From the NCBI GenBank assembly GCA_963920635.1, contig OY987301.1:58286560-58350559 (forward strand): a stretch of 64,000 nucleotides of DNA, given 5' to 3'. Position 1 is the stretch's first letter; every line of letters starts with the position of its first letter. The notes beneath the pieces are model-generated. The model was not told where the DNA came from, searched no databases, and saw only the letters and a list, made by a program, of their open reading frames with translations. A program made the position numbers and the translations under genes. Positions 24,243-38,150 of this stretch are shown one piece after another. This stretch comes from Pseudeuparius sepicola (lineage: Eukaryota > Arthropoda > Insecta > Coleoptera > Anthribidae).

Positions 24243-24292
24243 TTTTGCGAAATTGAATGGGAATTTATTGAATCAGGGATGGAGTATTTGCT

Positions 24293-24488
24293 GAATTCCG
24301 CTGGTTCTTCGTCGATTCTCTGTTTTCTCGTAACTTTAGTTTTTATGTGAATTTCGATAGGAAATGTTATTTTCGTGTTACTTTCCGTGTATTTCTCTTA
24401 CTCTTTGTGGTAGAACCGTGTGCGAACACAGTTTTTGCGAAATTGAATGGGAAATTATTGAATCAGAGATAATTTCGGAGCATTTGCT
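24293..24488 (+). repeat. Representative plus-strand monomer, 196 bp
   Basis: This is a clean copy measured from one GAATTC site to the next (24,293 to 24,489). Its parts in order are GAATTCCGCTGG, a TCGATTCTCTGTTTTCTCG block, ACTTTAGTTTTTATGTG, AATTTCGATAGGAAATG, GTGTTACTTTCCGTG, a TTTCTCTTA tract, the dyad box and finally TTTTTGCGAAATTGAATGGG. A near-consensus monomer counted by hand has 68 G+C in 196 bp (34.7%) and 10 CpG. The length is not a multiple of three and stop codons fall in every frame, so translation cannot run through the array. Neighbouring monomers vary in length through small indels: the next spacing is 191 bp, and 188 bp is seen elsewhere. Confidence 0.93.
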
Positions 24489-27400
24489 GAATTCCGCTGG
24501 TTCTACATCGATTCTCTGTTTTCTCGTAACTTTAGTTTTCATGTGAATTTCGATAGGAAATGTTCTTTTCGTGTTACTTTCCGTGTATACTACTAAAATT
24601 AAGAGAAATACACTCCGAAATTTCGAAATTATCCCTGATTCAATAATATCCCATCCAATTTAGCAAAAGAGTATTTGCTGAATTCCGCTGGTTCTACGTC
24701 GATTCTCTGTTTGCTCGTGACTTTAGTTTTTATGTGAATTTCGATACGAAGGAAATGTTCTTTTCGTGTTACTTTCTGGGTATTTCCCTTTAAATGAGTC
24801 CTTAGAACAATGTGTGAACACAGTTTTTGCGAAATTGGATGGGAAATTATTGAATCACGGATAATTGGGGAGGATTTTCTGAATTCCTCTGGTTATACGT
24901 CGATTCACTGTTTTCTCGTAACTTTAGTTTTTATGTGAATTTCGACAGGAAATGTTCTTTCCGTGTTACTTTCCGGGTATTTCTCTTTAAATGAGTCGTT
25001 ATAACAGTGTGCGAACACAGTTTTTGCGAAATTGAATGGGAAATTATTGAAAGAGGGATAATTTCGGAGTATTTGCTAAATTCCGCTGGTTATACGTCGA
25101 TTCACTGTTTTCTCGTAATTTTAGTTTTTTTGTGAATTTCGATAGGAAAATGTTCCTTTCGTATTATATTCCGTGTATATCTCTTAAAATCAGTCCTTAG
25201 AAAACAGTTTTTGCGAAATTGATTGGGACATTATTGAATCACGGATAATTTCGGAGTATTTTCTGAATTCCGCTGGTTCTACATCGATTCTCTGTTTTCT
25301 CGTACCTTTAGTTTTTATTTGATTTCGATAGGAAATATCTTTTCGTGTTACTTTCCGTGTATTTAACCTTTGTAGTAGAACAGTAGAAATTCATAAAAAC
25401 TAAAGCTACGAGAAAACAGTGTATCGACGTATAACAAGAGGAATTCAGAAAATACTCCGAAATTATCCGTGATTCAATAATTTCCCACTAATTTCGCAAA
25501 AACTGTGTTCACACACTGTTCTAAGGACTTATTTAAAGAGAAATACCCAGAAAGTAACACGGAAAGAACATTTCGTATCGAAATTCACATGAAAACTAAA
25601 GTTACGAGAAAACAGAGAATCGACGAAGAACCAGCGGAATTAAGCAAATTGAATGGGAAATTATGGAATCAGGGATAATTTCGGAGTATTTGCTCAATTC
25701 CGCTGGAATTCAGAAAATACTCCGAAATTATCGGTGATTCAATAATTTCCCACCAATTTCGCAAAAACTGTTTTCACACACTGTTCTACTACTAAAATTA
25801 AGCGAAATACACTTAAAGTAACACGAAAAGAACATTTCCTATCGAAATTCACATAAAGACTAAAGTTACGAGAAAGCAGAGAATCGAAGTAGAACCAGCG
25901 GAATTCAGAAAATACTCCGAAATTATCGGTGATTCAATAATTTCCCACCAATTTCGCAAAAACTGTTTTCTACTAATAAAATTAAGAGAAATACACGGAA
26001 AGTAACCCGAAAGAACATTTCCTATCGAAATTCACATAAAAACTAAAGTTACGAGAAAACAGAGATAGACGTAGAACCAGCGGAATTCAGCAAATACTTC
26101 GAAATTATCCCTAATTCAATAATTTCCCATCCAATTTAGCAAAAGAGTATTTCCGCTGGTTCTACGTCGATTCTCTGTTTGCTCGTAACTTTAGTTTTTA
26201 TGTGAATTTCGATAGGAAATGTTCTTTCCCTGTTACTTTCTGGGTATTTCTCTTTAAATGAGTTCTTAGAACAGTGTGCGAACACAGTTCTTTAGTTACT
26301 AAAGTTAAAGTTAAAGTTAAATATTCCGGAATTATCCCTGATTCAAAAATTTCCCATTCCATTTCGCAAAAAATGTGTTCGCACATTGTTCTAAGGATTG
26401 ATTTAAAGAGAAATACCCAGAAAGTAACACGGAAAGAACATTTCCTATCGAAATTCACATACAAACTAAAGTTTGGAGAAAACAGTGAATCGACGTATAA
26501 CCAGCGGAATTTAGCATATACTCCGAAATTATCCCTGATTCGACAATTTCTCATTCAATTTCGCAAAAACTGGGTTCGCACATTGTTCTAAGGATTCATT
26601 TAAAGAGAAATACCCAGAGAGTAACACGGAAAGAACATTTTGCGACAAAAACATCAATCGACGTATAACCAGAGGAATTCAGAAAATACTCCGAAATTAT
26701 CCCTGATTCAATAATTTCCCATCCAATTTCGCAAAAACTGTGTTCGCACACTGTTCTACTACTAAAATTACGAGAAATACACGGAAAGTAAAACGAAAAG
26801 AACATTTCCTATCGAAATTCACATGAAAACTACGAGAAAACAGTTAATCGATGTATAACAAGCAATTTAGCAAATACGCCGAAATTATCGGTGATTCAAT
26901 AATTTCCCAACCAATTTCGCAAAAAATGTGTTCACACAATTCAGAAAATCCTCCGAAATTATCCATGATTCAATAATTTCCCATCCAATTTCGCAAAAAC
27001 TGTGTTCACACACTGTTCTAAGGACTCATTTAAAGAGAAATACCCGGAAAGTAACACGGAAAGAACATTTCCTATCGAAATTCACATAAAGACTAAAGTT
27101 ACGAGAAAGCAGAGAATCGACGTAGAACCAGCGGAATTCAGAAAATACTCCGAAATTATCGGTGATTCAATAATTTCCCACCAATTTCGCAAAAACTGTT
27201 TTCACACACTGTTCTACTACTAAAATTAAGAGAAATACACGGAAAGTAACACAAAAAGAACATTTCCTATCGAAATTCACATAAAAACTAAAGTTACGAG
27301 AAAACAGAGAATAGACGTAGAACCAGCGGAATTCAGCAAATACTTCGAAATTATCCCTGATTCAATAATTTCCCATCCAATTTAGCAAAAGAGTATTTCC

Positions 27401-27597
27401 GCTGGTTCTACGTCGATTCTCTGTTTGCTCGTAACTTTAGTTTTTATGTGAATTTCGATAGGAAATGTTCTTTCCGTGTTAGTTTCCGGGTAATTCTTTT
27501 TAAATGAGTCCTTAGAACAGTGTGCGAGTTCACACAATTCAGAAAATCCTCCGAAATTATCCGTGATTCAATAATTTCCCATCCAATTACGCAAAAA

Positions 27598-30500
27598 CTG
27601 TGTTCACACACTGTTCTAAGGACTCATTTAAAGAGAAATACCCAGAAAGTAACACGAAAAGAACATTTCCTATCGAAATTCACATAAAAACTAAAGTTAC
27701 GCGCAAACAGTGAATCGACGCAGAACCAGCGGAATTAAGCAAATACTCTTTTGCTAAATTGGATGGGAAATTATTGAATCACCGATAATTTGGAGTATTT
27801 TCTTAATTCCACTGGTTCTACGTCGATTCTCTGCTTTCTCGTAACTTTAGTTTTTTTGTGAATTTCGAGAGGAAATGTTCCTTTCGTATTACATTCCGTG
27901 TATATCTCTTAAAATCAGTCCTTAGAACAGTGTGTGAAAACAGGTTTTGCGAAATGGATTGGGAAATTATTGAATCAGGGATAACTTCGGAGCATTTGCT
28001 GAATTCCGCTGGTTCTACATCAATTCTCTGTTTCTCGTACCTTTAGTTTTTATGTGATTTCGATAGGAAACATTCTTTTCGTGTTACTTTCCGTGTATTT
28101 ATCTTAACCTTTGTAGTAGAACAGTAGAAATGGGAAATGGGAAATTATTGAATCACGGATAATTTCGGAGTATTTGCTGAATTCCTCTGGTTATACGTCG
28201 ATTCACTGTTTTCTCGTAACTTTAGTTTTTATGTGAATTTCGATAGGAAATGTGTTAGTTTCCGGGTAATTCTTTTTAAATGAGTCCTTAGAACAGTGTG
28301 CGAACACAGTTTTTGCGAAATTGAATGGGAAATTGTTGAAACAGGGATAATTGTGTATTTCTCTTAAAATGGCCTTAGAACAGTGTGTGAAAATAGTTAA
28401 TTTGAAATTGGATGATTATTGAATCAGGGACAATTTCGAAGTATTTGCTGAATTCCGCTACGTCGATTCTCTGTTTTCTCTAGTTTTTTTGTGAATTTCG
28501 ATAGGAAATGTTCCTTTCGTATTACATTCCGTATATATCTCTTAAAATTAGTCCTTAGAACAGTGTGTGAAAACAGTTTTTGCGAAATTGATTGTGAAAT
28601 TATTGTATCAGGGATAACTTCGGAGCATTTGCTGAATTCCGCTGGTTGTACATCGATTCTCTGTTTTCTCGTACCTTTAGTTTATATGTGATTTCGATAG
28701 GAAATATTCTTTTCGTGTTACTTTCTGTGTATTTCTCTTAAAATGAGCCTTAGAACAGTGTGTGAAAATAGTTAATTTGAAATTGGATGGGAAATTATGG
28801 AATCAGGGACAATTTCGAAGTATTTTCTAATTTCCGATGGTTCTACGTCGATTCTCTGTTTTCTCGTAACTTTAGTTTTTTTGTGAATTTCGATAGGAAA
28901 TGTTCCTTTCGTATTACATTCCGTCTATATCTCTTAAAATCAGTCCTTAGAATAGTGTGTGAAAACAGTTTTTGCGAGATTGATTGGGAAATTATTGAAT
29001 CAGGGATAACTTCGGAGCATTTGCTGAATTCCGCTGGTTCTACATCGATTCTCTGTTTTCTCGTACCTTTAGTTTTTATGTGATTTCGATAGGTGATATT
29101 CTTTTCTTGTTACTTTCCGTGTATTTCTCTTTACCTTTGTAGTACAACAGTAGAAATTCACAAAAACTAAAGTTACGAGAAAACAGTGAATCGACGTATA
29201 ACCAGCGGAATTTAGCAAATACTCCAAAATTATCCCTGATTCAAAAATTTCCCATTCCATTTCGCAAAAACTGTATTCGCACACTGTTCTAAGAACTCAT
29301 TTAAAGAGAAAGTAACACGGAAAGAACATTTCCTATCGAAATTCACATAAAAACTAGAGTTACGAGAAAACAGTGAATCGACGTATAACCAGCGGAATTC
29401 AGCAAATACTCCGAAATTATCCGTGATTCAATAATTTCCCATCCTATTTCGCAAAAACTGTGTTCACCCACTGTTCTAAGGACTCATTTAAAGAGAAATA
29501 CCCAGAAAGTAACACGGAAAGAACATTTCGTATCGAAATTCACATAAAAACTAAAGTTACGAGAAAACAGAGAATCGACGAAGAACAAGCGGAATTCAGT
29601 AAATACTCCGAAATTTTCCCTGATTCAATAATTTCCCATTCAATTTCGCAAAAACTGTGTTCGCACACTGTTCTGCTACTAAAATTAAGAGAAATACACG
29701 GAAAGTAAAACGAAAAGAACATTTCCTATCGAAATTCACATAAAAACTAAAGTTACGAGCAAACAGAGAATCGACGTAGAACCAGCAAATACTCTTTTGC
29801 TAAATTGGATGGGAAATTATTGAATCAGGGATAATTTCGAAGTATTTGCTGAATTCCGCTGGTTCTACGTCTATTCTCTGTTTTCTCGTAACTTTAGTTT
29901 TTATGTGAATTTCGATAGGAAATGTTCTTTTCGTGTTACATTCCGTGTATTCTCTTAATTTTAGTAGTAGAACAATGTGTGAAAACAGTTTTTGCGAAAT
30001 TGGTGGGAAATTATTGAGTCACCGATAATTTCGGAGTATTTTCTGAATTCCGCTGGTTCTACATTGATTCTCTGCTTCTCGCAGAGAATCGTTCTTTCCG
30101 TGTTACTTTCCGGGTATTTCTCTTTAAATGAGTCCTTAGAACAGTGTGCGAACACAGTTTTTGCGAAATTGAAACGGAAATTATAGAAACAGGGATAATT
30201 TCGGTGTATTTGCTAAATTCCGCTGGATATACGTCGATTCACTGTTTTCTCGTAATTTTAGTTTTTATGTGAATTTCGATGGGAAATGTTCTTTTCTTGT
30301 TACTTTCTGTGTATTTCTCTTAAAATGAGCCTTAGAACAGTGTGTGAAAATAGTTAATTTGAAATTGGATGGGATATTATGGAATCAGGGACAATTTCGA
30401 AGTATTTTCTAATTTCCGATGGTTCTACGTCGATTCTCTGTTTTCTCGTAACTTTAGTTTTTTTGTGAATTTCGATAGGAAATGTTCCTTTCGTATTACA

Positions 30501-33500
30501 TTCCGTCTATATCTCTTAAAATCAGTCTAAGGACTGTTCTAAGGAACAGTGTGTGAAAACAGTTTTTGCGAATTTGATTGGGAAATTATTGAATCAGGGA
30601 TAACTTCGGACCATTTGCTGAATTCCCCTGGTTCTACATCGATTCTCTGTTTTCTCGTACCTTTAGTTTTTATGTGATTTCGATAGGAGATATTTTTTTC
30701 TTGTTACTTTCCGTGTATTTCTCTTAACCTTTGTAGTAGAACAGTAGAAATTCATAAAAACTAAAGTTACGAGAAAACCGTGAATCGACATATAACCAGC
30801 GGAATTTACTCCGAAATTATACCTGATTCAACAATTTCCCATTCAATTTCGCAAAAACTGTGTTCACACACTGTTCTAATGACTCATTTAAAGAGAAAGT
30901 AACACGGAAAGAACATTTCCTATCGAAATTCACATAAAAACTAAAGTTACCAGAAAACAGTGTATCGACGTATAACCAGAGGAATTCAGAAAATACTCCG
31001 AAATTATCGGTGATTCAATAATTTCCCACCAATTTCGCAAAAACTGTTTTCACACACTGTTCTACTACTAAAATTAAGAGAAATACACGGAAAGTAACAC
31101 GAAAAGAACATTTCCTATCGAAATTCACATAAAAACTAAAGTTACGAGAAAACAGAGAATAGACGTAGAACCAGCGGAATTCAGCAAATACTCTTTTGCT
31201 AAATTGGATGGGAAATTAAAGAACATTTCCAATCGAAATTAACATAAAAACTAAAGTTATGATAAAACAGAGAATCGACGTATAACAAGCGGAATTTAGC
31301 AAATACTCCGAAATTATCCCTGAATCAATAATTTCCCATTCAATTTCGCAAAAACTGTGTTCGCACACTGTTCTACTACTAAAATTAACTAAAGTTACGA
31401 GAAAACAGAGAATAGACGTAGAACCAGCGGAATTCAGCAAATACTTCGAAATTATCCCTGATTCAATAATTTCCCATCCAATTTAGCAAAGGAGTATTTT
31501 CTCGTAACTTTAGTTAATTTTAGTAGTAGAACAGTGTGCGAACACAGTTTTTGCGAAATTGGATGGGAAATTATTGAATCAGGGATAATTTCGAAGTATT
31601 TGCTGAATTCCGCTGGTTCTACGTCTATTCTCTGTTTTCTCGTAACTTTAGTTTTTATGTGAATTTCGATAGGAAATGTTCTTTTCGTGTTACTTTCCGT
31701 GTATTCTCTTAATTTTAGTAGTAGAACAATGTGTGAAAACAGTTTTTGCGAAATTGGTGGGAAATTATTGAGTCACCGATAATTTCGGAGTATTTTCTGA
31801 ATTCCGCTGGTTCTACATTGATTCTCTGCTTCTCGCAGAGAATCGTTCTTTCCGTGTTACTTTCCGGGTATTTCTCTTTAAATGAGTCCTTAGAACAGTG
31901 TGCGAACACAGTTTTTGCGAAATTGAAACGGAAATTATAGAAACAGGGATAATTTCGGTGTATTTGCTAAATTCCGCTGGATATACGTCGATTCACTGTC
32001 TTCTCGAAACTTTAGTTTTTATGAATTTCTACTGTTGTACTACAAAGGTTAAGAGAAATACACGGAAAGTAACACGAAAAGAATATTTCTTATCGAAATC
32101 ACATAAAAAGTAAAGTTACGAGAAAACAGTGAATCGACGTATAACAAGCAATTTAGCAAATACGCCGAAATTATCCGTGATTCAATAATTTCCCATCCAA
32201 TTTCGCAAAAACTGTGTTTACACACTGTTCTACTACTAAAATTAAGAGAAATACACACAAAGTAAAACGAAAAGAACATTTCCTATCGAAATTCACATAA
32301 AAACTAAAGTTACGAGCAAACAGAGAATCGACGTAGAACCAGCGGAATTCAGCAAATACTCTTTTGCTAAATTGGATGGGAAATTATTGAATCAGGGATA
32401 ATTTCGAAATATTTGCTGAATTCCGCTGGTTCTACGTCTATTCTCTGTTTTCTCGTAATTTTAGTTTTTATGTGAATTTCGATAGGAAATGATCTTTTCT
32501 TGTTACTTTCTGTGTATTTCTCTTAAAATGGCTTTAGAACAGTGTGTGAAAATAGTTACTTTGAAATTGGATGATTATTGAATGGATTGGATTGGATGAT
32601 TATTGAATCAGGGACAATTTCGAAGTATTTGCTGAATTCCGCTACGTCGATTCTCTGTTTTCTCTAGTTTTTTTGTGAATTTCGATAGGAAATGTTCCTT
32701 TCGGATTACATTCCGTATATATCTCTTAAAATTAGTCCTTAGAACAGTGTGTGAAAACAGTTTTTGCTAAATTGATTGTGAAATTGTTGAATCAGGGATA
32801 ACTTCGGAGCATTTGCTGAATTCCGCTGGTTGTACATCGATTCTCTGTTTTCTCGTACCTTTAGTTTTTATGTGATAGGAAATATTCTTTTCGTGTTACT
32901 TTCCGTGTATTTTTCTTAACCTTTGTAGTACAACAGTAGAAATTCATAAAAACTAAAGTTACGAGAAGACAGTGAATCGACGTATAACCAGCGGAATTTA
33001 GCAAATACTCCGAAATTATCCCTGATTCAAAAATTTCCCATTCCATTTCGCAAAAACTGTGTTCGCACACTATTCTAACGACTCATTTTAAGAGAAATAC
33101 ACGAAAGTAACACGTAAAGAACATTTCCTATAGAAATTCACTAAAAACTAAAGTTACGAGAAAACAGTGAATCGACGTATAACCAGCGGAATTCAGCAAA
33201 TACTCCGAAATTATCCGTGATTCAATAATTTCCCATCCAATTTCGCAAAAACTGTGTTCACACACTGTTCTACTACTAAAATTAAGAGAAATACACGGAA
33301 AGTAACACGAAAAGAACATTTCCTATCGAAATTCACATAAAAACTAAAGTTACGAGAAAACAGAGAATAGACGTAGAACCAGCGGAATTCAGCAAATACT
33401 TCGAAATTATCCCTGATTCAAAAATTTCCCATCCAATTTCGCAAAAACTGTGTTCGCACACTGTTCTAGTATTAAAATTAAGAGAAATACACGGAAAGTA

Positions 33501-36500
33501 AAACGAAAAGAACATATCCTATCGAAATTCACACAAAAACTTAAGTTACGAGAAAACAGTGAATCGACGTATAACCAGCGGAATTTAGCATATACTCCGA
33601 AATTATCCCTGATTCGACAATTTCCCATTCAATTTCGCAAAAACTGTGTTCGCACATTGTTCTAAGGATTCATTTAAAGAGAAATACCCAGAGAGTAACA
33701 CGGAAAGAACATTTTAAGACAAAAACATGAATCGACGTATAACCAGAGGAATTCAGAAAATACTCCGACATTATCCGTGTTTCGATAATTTCCCATCCAA
33801 TTTCGCAAAAACTGTTTTCACACACTGTTCTAAGGACTCATTTTAAGAGATATACAGAGAAAGTAACACGAAAAGAACATTTCCTATCGAAATTCACATA
33901 AAAACTAAAGTTACGAGAAAACAGAGAATAGACGTGCGGAATTCAGCAGATACTTCGAAATTATCCCTGATTCAATAATTACCCATCCAATTTAGCAAAA
34001 GAGTATTTGCTGAATTCCGCTGGTTCTACGTCGATTCTCTGTTTGCTCGTAACTTTAGTTTTTATATGAATTTCGATAGGAATTGTTCTTTTCGTGTTAC
34101 TTTCTGGGTAACTGAGTCCTTAGAACAATATGTGAACACAGTTTTTGCGAAATTGGATGGGAAATTATTGAATCACGGATAATTTCGGAGTATTTGCTGA
34201 ATTCCGCTGGTTCTTCGTCGATTCTCTGTTTTCTCGTAACTTTAGTTTTTAGTGAATTTCGATAGGAAATGTTCTTTACGTGTTACTTTCGTGTATTTCT
34301 CTTAAAATGAGTCCTTAGAACAGTGTGCGAACACAGTTTTTGCGAAATGGAACGGGAATTTTTTTAATCAGGGATTATTTGCTAAATTCCGCTATTTATA
34401 CATCGATTCACTGTTTTCTCGTAACTTTAGTTTTTATGAATTTCTACTGTTCTACTACAAAGGTTAAGAGAAATACACGGAAAGTAAAATTTCCCATTCC
34501 ATTTCGCAAAAACTTTGTTCACTTTCACTTTGTTCTTTCCGTGTTACTCTCTGGGTATTTCTCTTTAAATGAATCCTTAGAACAATGTGCGAACACAGTT
34601 TTTGCGAAATTGAATGGGAAATTGTCGAATCAGGGATAATTTCGGAGTATATGCTAAATTCCGCTGGTTCTACATCGATTCTCTGTTTTCTCGTAACTTT
34701 AGTTTTCATGTGAATTTCGATAGGAAATGTTCTTTTCGTGTTACTTTCCGTGTATTTCTCTTAATTTTAGTAGTAGAACAGTGTGCGAACACAGTTTTTG
34801 CGAAATTGAATGGGAATTTATTGAATCAGGGATGGAGTATTTGCTGAATTCCGCTGGTTCTTCGTCGATTCTCTGTTTTCTCGTAACTTTAGTTTTTATG
34901 TGAATTTCGATAGGAAATGTTATTTTCGTGTTACTTTCCGTGTATTTCTCTTACTCTTTGTGGTAGAACCGTGTGCGAACACAGTTTTTGCGAAATTGAA
35001 TGGGAAATTATTGAATCAGAGATAATTTCGGAGCATTTGCTGAATTCCGCTGGTTCTACATCGATTCTCTGTTTTCTCGTAACTTTAGTTTTCATGTGAA
35101 TTTCGATAGGAAATGTTCTTTTCGTGTTACTTTCCGTGTATACTACTAAAATTAAGAGAAATACACTCCGAAATTTCGAAATTATCCCTGATTCAATAAT
35201 ATCCCATCCAATTTAGCAAAAGAGTATTTGCTGAATTCCGCTGGTTCTACGTCGATTCTCTGTTTGCTCGTGACTTTAGTTTTTATGTGAATTTCGATAC
35301 GAAGGAAATGTTCTTTTCGTGTTACTTTCTGGGTATTTCCCTTTAAATGAGTCCTTAGAACAATGTGTGAACACAGTTTTTGCGAAATTGGATGGGAAAT
35401 TATTGAATCACGGATAATTGGGGAGGATTTTCTGAATTCCTCTGGTTATACGTCGATTCACTGTTTTCTCGTAACTTTAGTTTTTATGTGAATTTCGACA
35501 GGAAATGTTCTTTCCGTGTTACTTTCCGGGTATTTCTCTTTAAATGAGTCGTTATAACAGTGTGCGAACACAGTTTTTGCGAAATTGAATGGGAAATTAT
35601 TGAAAGAGGGATAATTTCGGAGTATTTGCTAAATTCCGCTGGTTATACGTCGATTCACTGTTTTCTCGTAATTTTAGTTTTTTTGTGAATTTCGATAGGA
35701 AAATGTTCCTTTCGTATTATATTCCGTGTATATCTCTTAAAATCAGTCCTTAGAAAACAGTTTTTGCGAAATTGATTGGGACATTATTGAATCACGGATA
35801 ATTTCGGAGTATTTTCTGAATTCCGCTGGTTCTACATCGATTCTCTGTTTTCTCGTACCTTTAGTTTTTATTTGATTTCGATAGGAAATATCTTTTCGTG
35901 TTACTTTCCGTGTATTTAACCTTTGTAGTAGAACAGTAGAAATTCATAAAAACTAAAGCTACGAGAAAACAGTGTATCGACGTATAACAAGAGGAATTCA
36001 GAAAATACTCCGAAATTATCCGTGATTCAATAATTTCCCACTAATTTCGCAAAAACTGTGTTCACACACTGTTCTAAGGACTTATTTAAAGAGAAATACC
36101 CAGAAAGTAACACGGAAAGAACATTTCGTATCGAAATTCACATGAAAACTAAAGTTACGAGAAAACAGAGAATCGACGAAGAACCAGCGGAATTAAGCAA
36201 ATTGAATGGGAAATTATGGAATCAGGGATAATTTCGGAGTATTTGCTCAATTCCGCTGGAATTCAGAAAATACTCCGAAATTATCGGTGATTCAATAATT
36301 TCCCACCAATTTCGCAAAAACTGTTTTCACACACTGTTCTACTACTAAAATTAAGCGAAATACACTTAAAGTAACACGAAAAGAACATTTCCTATCGAAA
36401 TTCACATAAAGACTAAAGTTACGAGAAAGCAGAGAATCGAAGTAGAACCAGCGGAATTCAGAAAATACTCCGAAATTATCGGTGATTCAATAATTTCCCA

Positions 36501-38150
36501 CCAATTTCGCAAAAACTGTTTTCTACTAATAAAATTAAGAGAAATACACGGAAAGTAACCCGAAAGAACATTTCCTATCGAAATTCACATAAAAACTAAA
36601 GTTACGAGAAAACAGAGATAGACGTAGAACCAGCGGAATTCAGCAAATACTTCGAAATTATCCCTAATTCAATAATTTCCCATCCAATTTAGCAAAAGAG
36701 TATTTCCGCTGGTTCTACGTCGATTCTCTGTTTGCTCGTAACTTTAGTTTTTATGTGAATTTCGATAGGAAATGTTCTTTCCCTGTTACTTTCTGGGTAT
36801 TTCTCTTTAAATGAGTTCTTAGAACAGTGTGCGAACACAGTTCTTTAGTTACTAAAGTTAAAGTTAAAGTTAAATATTCCGGAATTATCCCTGATTCAAA
36901 AATTTCCCATTCCATTTCGCAAAAAATGTGTTCGCACATTGTTCTAAGGATTGATTTAAAGAGAAATACCCAGAAAGTAACACGGAAAGAACATTTCCTA
37001 TCGAAATTCACATACAAACTAAAGTTTGGAGAAAACAGTGAATCGACGTATAACCAGCGGAATTTAGCATATACTCCGAAATTATCCCTGATTCGACAAT
37101 TTCTCATTCAATTTCGCAAAAACTGGGTTCGCACATTGTTCTAAGGATTCATTTAAAGAGAAATACCCAGAGAGTAACACGGAAAGAACATTTTGCGACA
37201 AAAACATCAATCGACGTATAACCAGAGGAATTCAGAAAATACTCCGAAATTATCCCTGATTCAATAATTTCCCATCCAATTTCGCAAAAACTGTGTTCGC
37301 ACACTGTTCTACTACTAAAATTACGAGAAATACACGGAAAGTAAAACGAAAAGAACATTTCCTATCGAAATTCACATGAAAACTACGAGAAAACAGTTAA
37401 TCGATGTATAACAAGCAATTTAGCAAATACGCCGAAATTATCGGTGATTCAATAATTTCCCAACCAATTTCGCAAAAAATGTGTTCACACAATTCAGAAA
37501 ATCCTCCGAAATTATCCATGATTCAATAATTTCCCATCCAATTTCGCAAAAACTGTGTTCACACACTGTTCTAAGGACTCATTTAAAGAGAAATACCCGG
37601 AAAGTAACACGGAAAGAACATTTCCTATCGAAATTCACATAAAGACTAAAGTTACGAGAAAGCAGAGAATCGACGTAGAACCAGCGGAATTCAGAAAATA
37701 CTCCGAAATTATCGGTGATTCAATAATTTCCCACCAATTTCGCAAAAACTGTTTTCACACACTGTTCTACTACTAAAATTAAGAGAAATACACGGAAAGT
37801 AACACAAAAAGAACATTTCCTATCGAAATTCACATAAAAACTAAAGTTACGAGAAAACAGAGAATAGACGTAGAACCAGCGGAATTCAGCAAATACTTCG
37901 AAATTATCCCTGATTCAATAATTTCCCATCCAATTTAGCAAAAGAGTATTTCCGCTGGTTCTACGTCGATTCTCTGTTTGCTCGTAACTTTAGTTTTTAT
38001 GTGAATTTCGATAGGAAATGTTCTTTCCGTGTTAGTTTCCGGGTAATTCTTTTTAAATGAGTCCTTAGAACAGTGTGCGAGTTCACACAATTCAGAAAAT
38101 CCTCCGAAATTATCCGTGATTCAATAATTTCCCATCCAATTACGCAAAAA
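27598..38150. repeat. Higher-order unit C (10,553 bp)
   Basis: This is the tandem copy of unit B at an offset of 10,553 bp, with the same block order, the same absence of the 1,023 bp segment (after 31,192) and the same 6 bp deletion near 32,873. It carries the hairpin at 30,066 and 31,820 and the hexamer element at 36,843. The absence of visible differences from B implies very recent duplication or conversion, or an assembly duplication. Confidence 0.92.

Larger units (their letters stand above)
17045..27597. repeat. Higher-order unit B (10,553 bp)
   Basis: The unit repeats at an offset of 10,553 bp in unit C, and I noticed no differences at the points compared. Approximate orientation runs are plus 17,197-18,594, minus to 19,236, plus to 20,187, minus to 20,637, plus to 20,665, minus to 20,940, plus to 21,470, minus to 21,807, plus to 22,380, minus to 23,446, plus to 23,890, minus to 23,955, plus to 24,590, minus to 24,660, then following unit A from about 7,432. 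Unit B lacks the 1,023 bp segment present in unit D (missing after 20,639). It also lacks 6 bp (TTTCGA) in GTGATAGG near 22,320. Confidence 0.92.
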
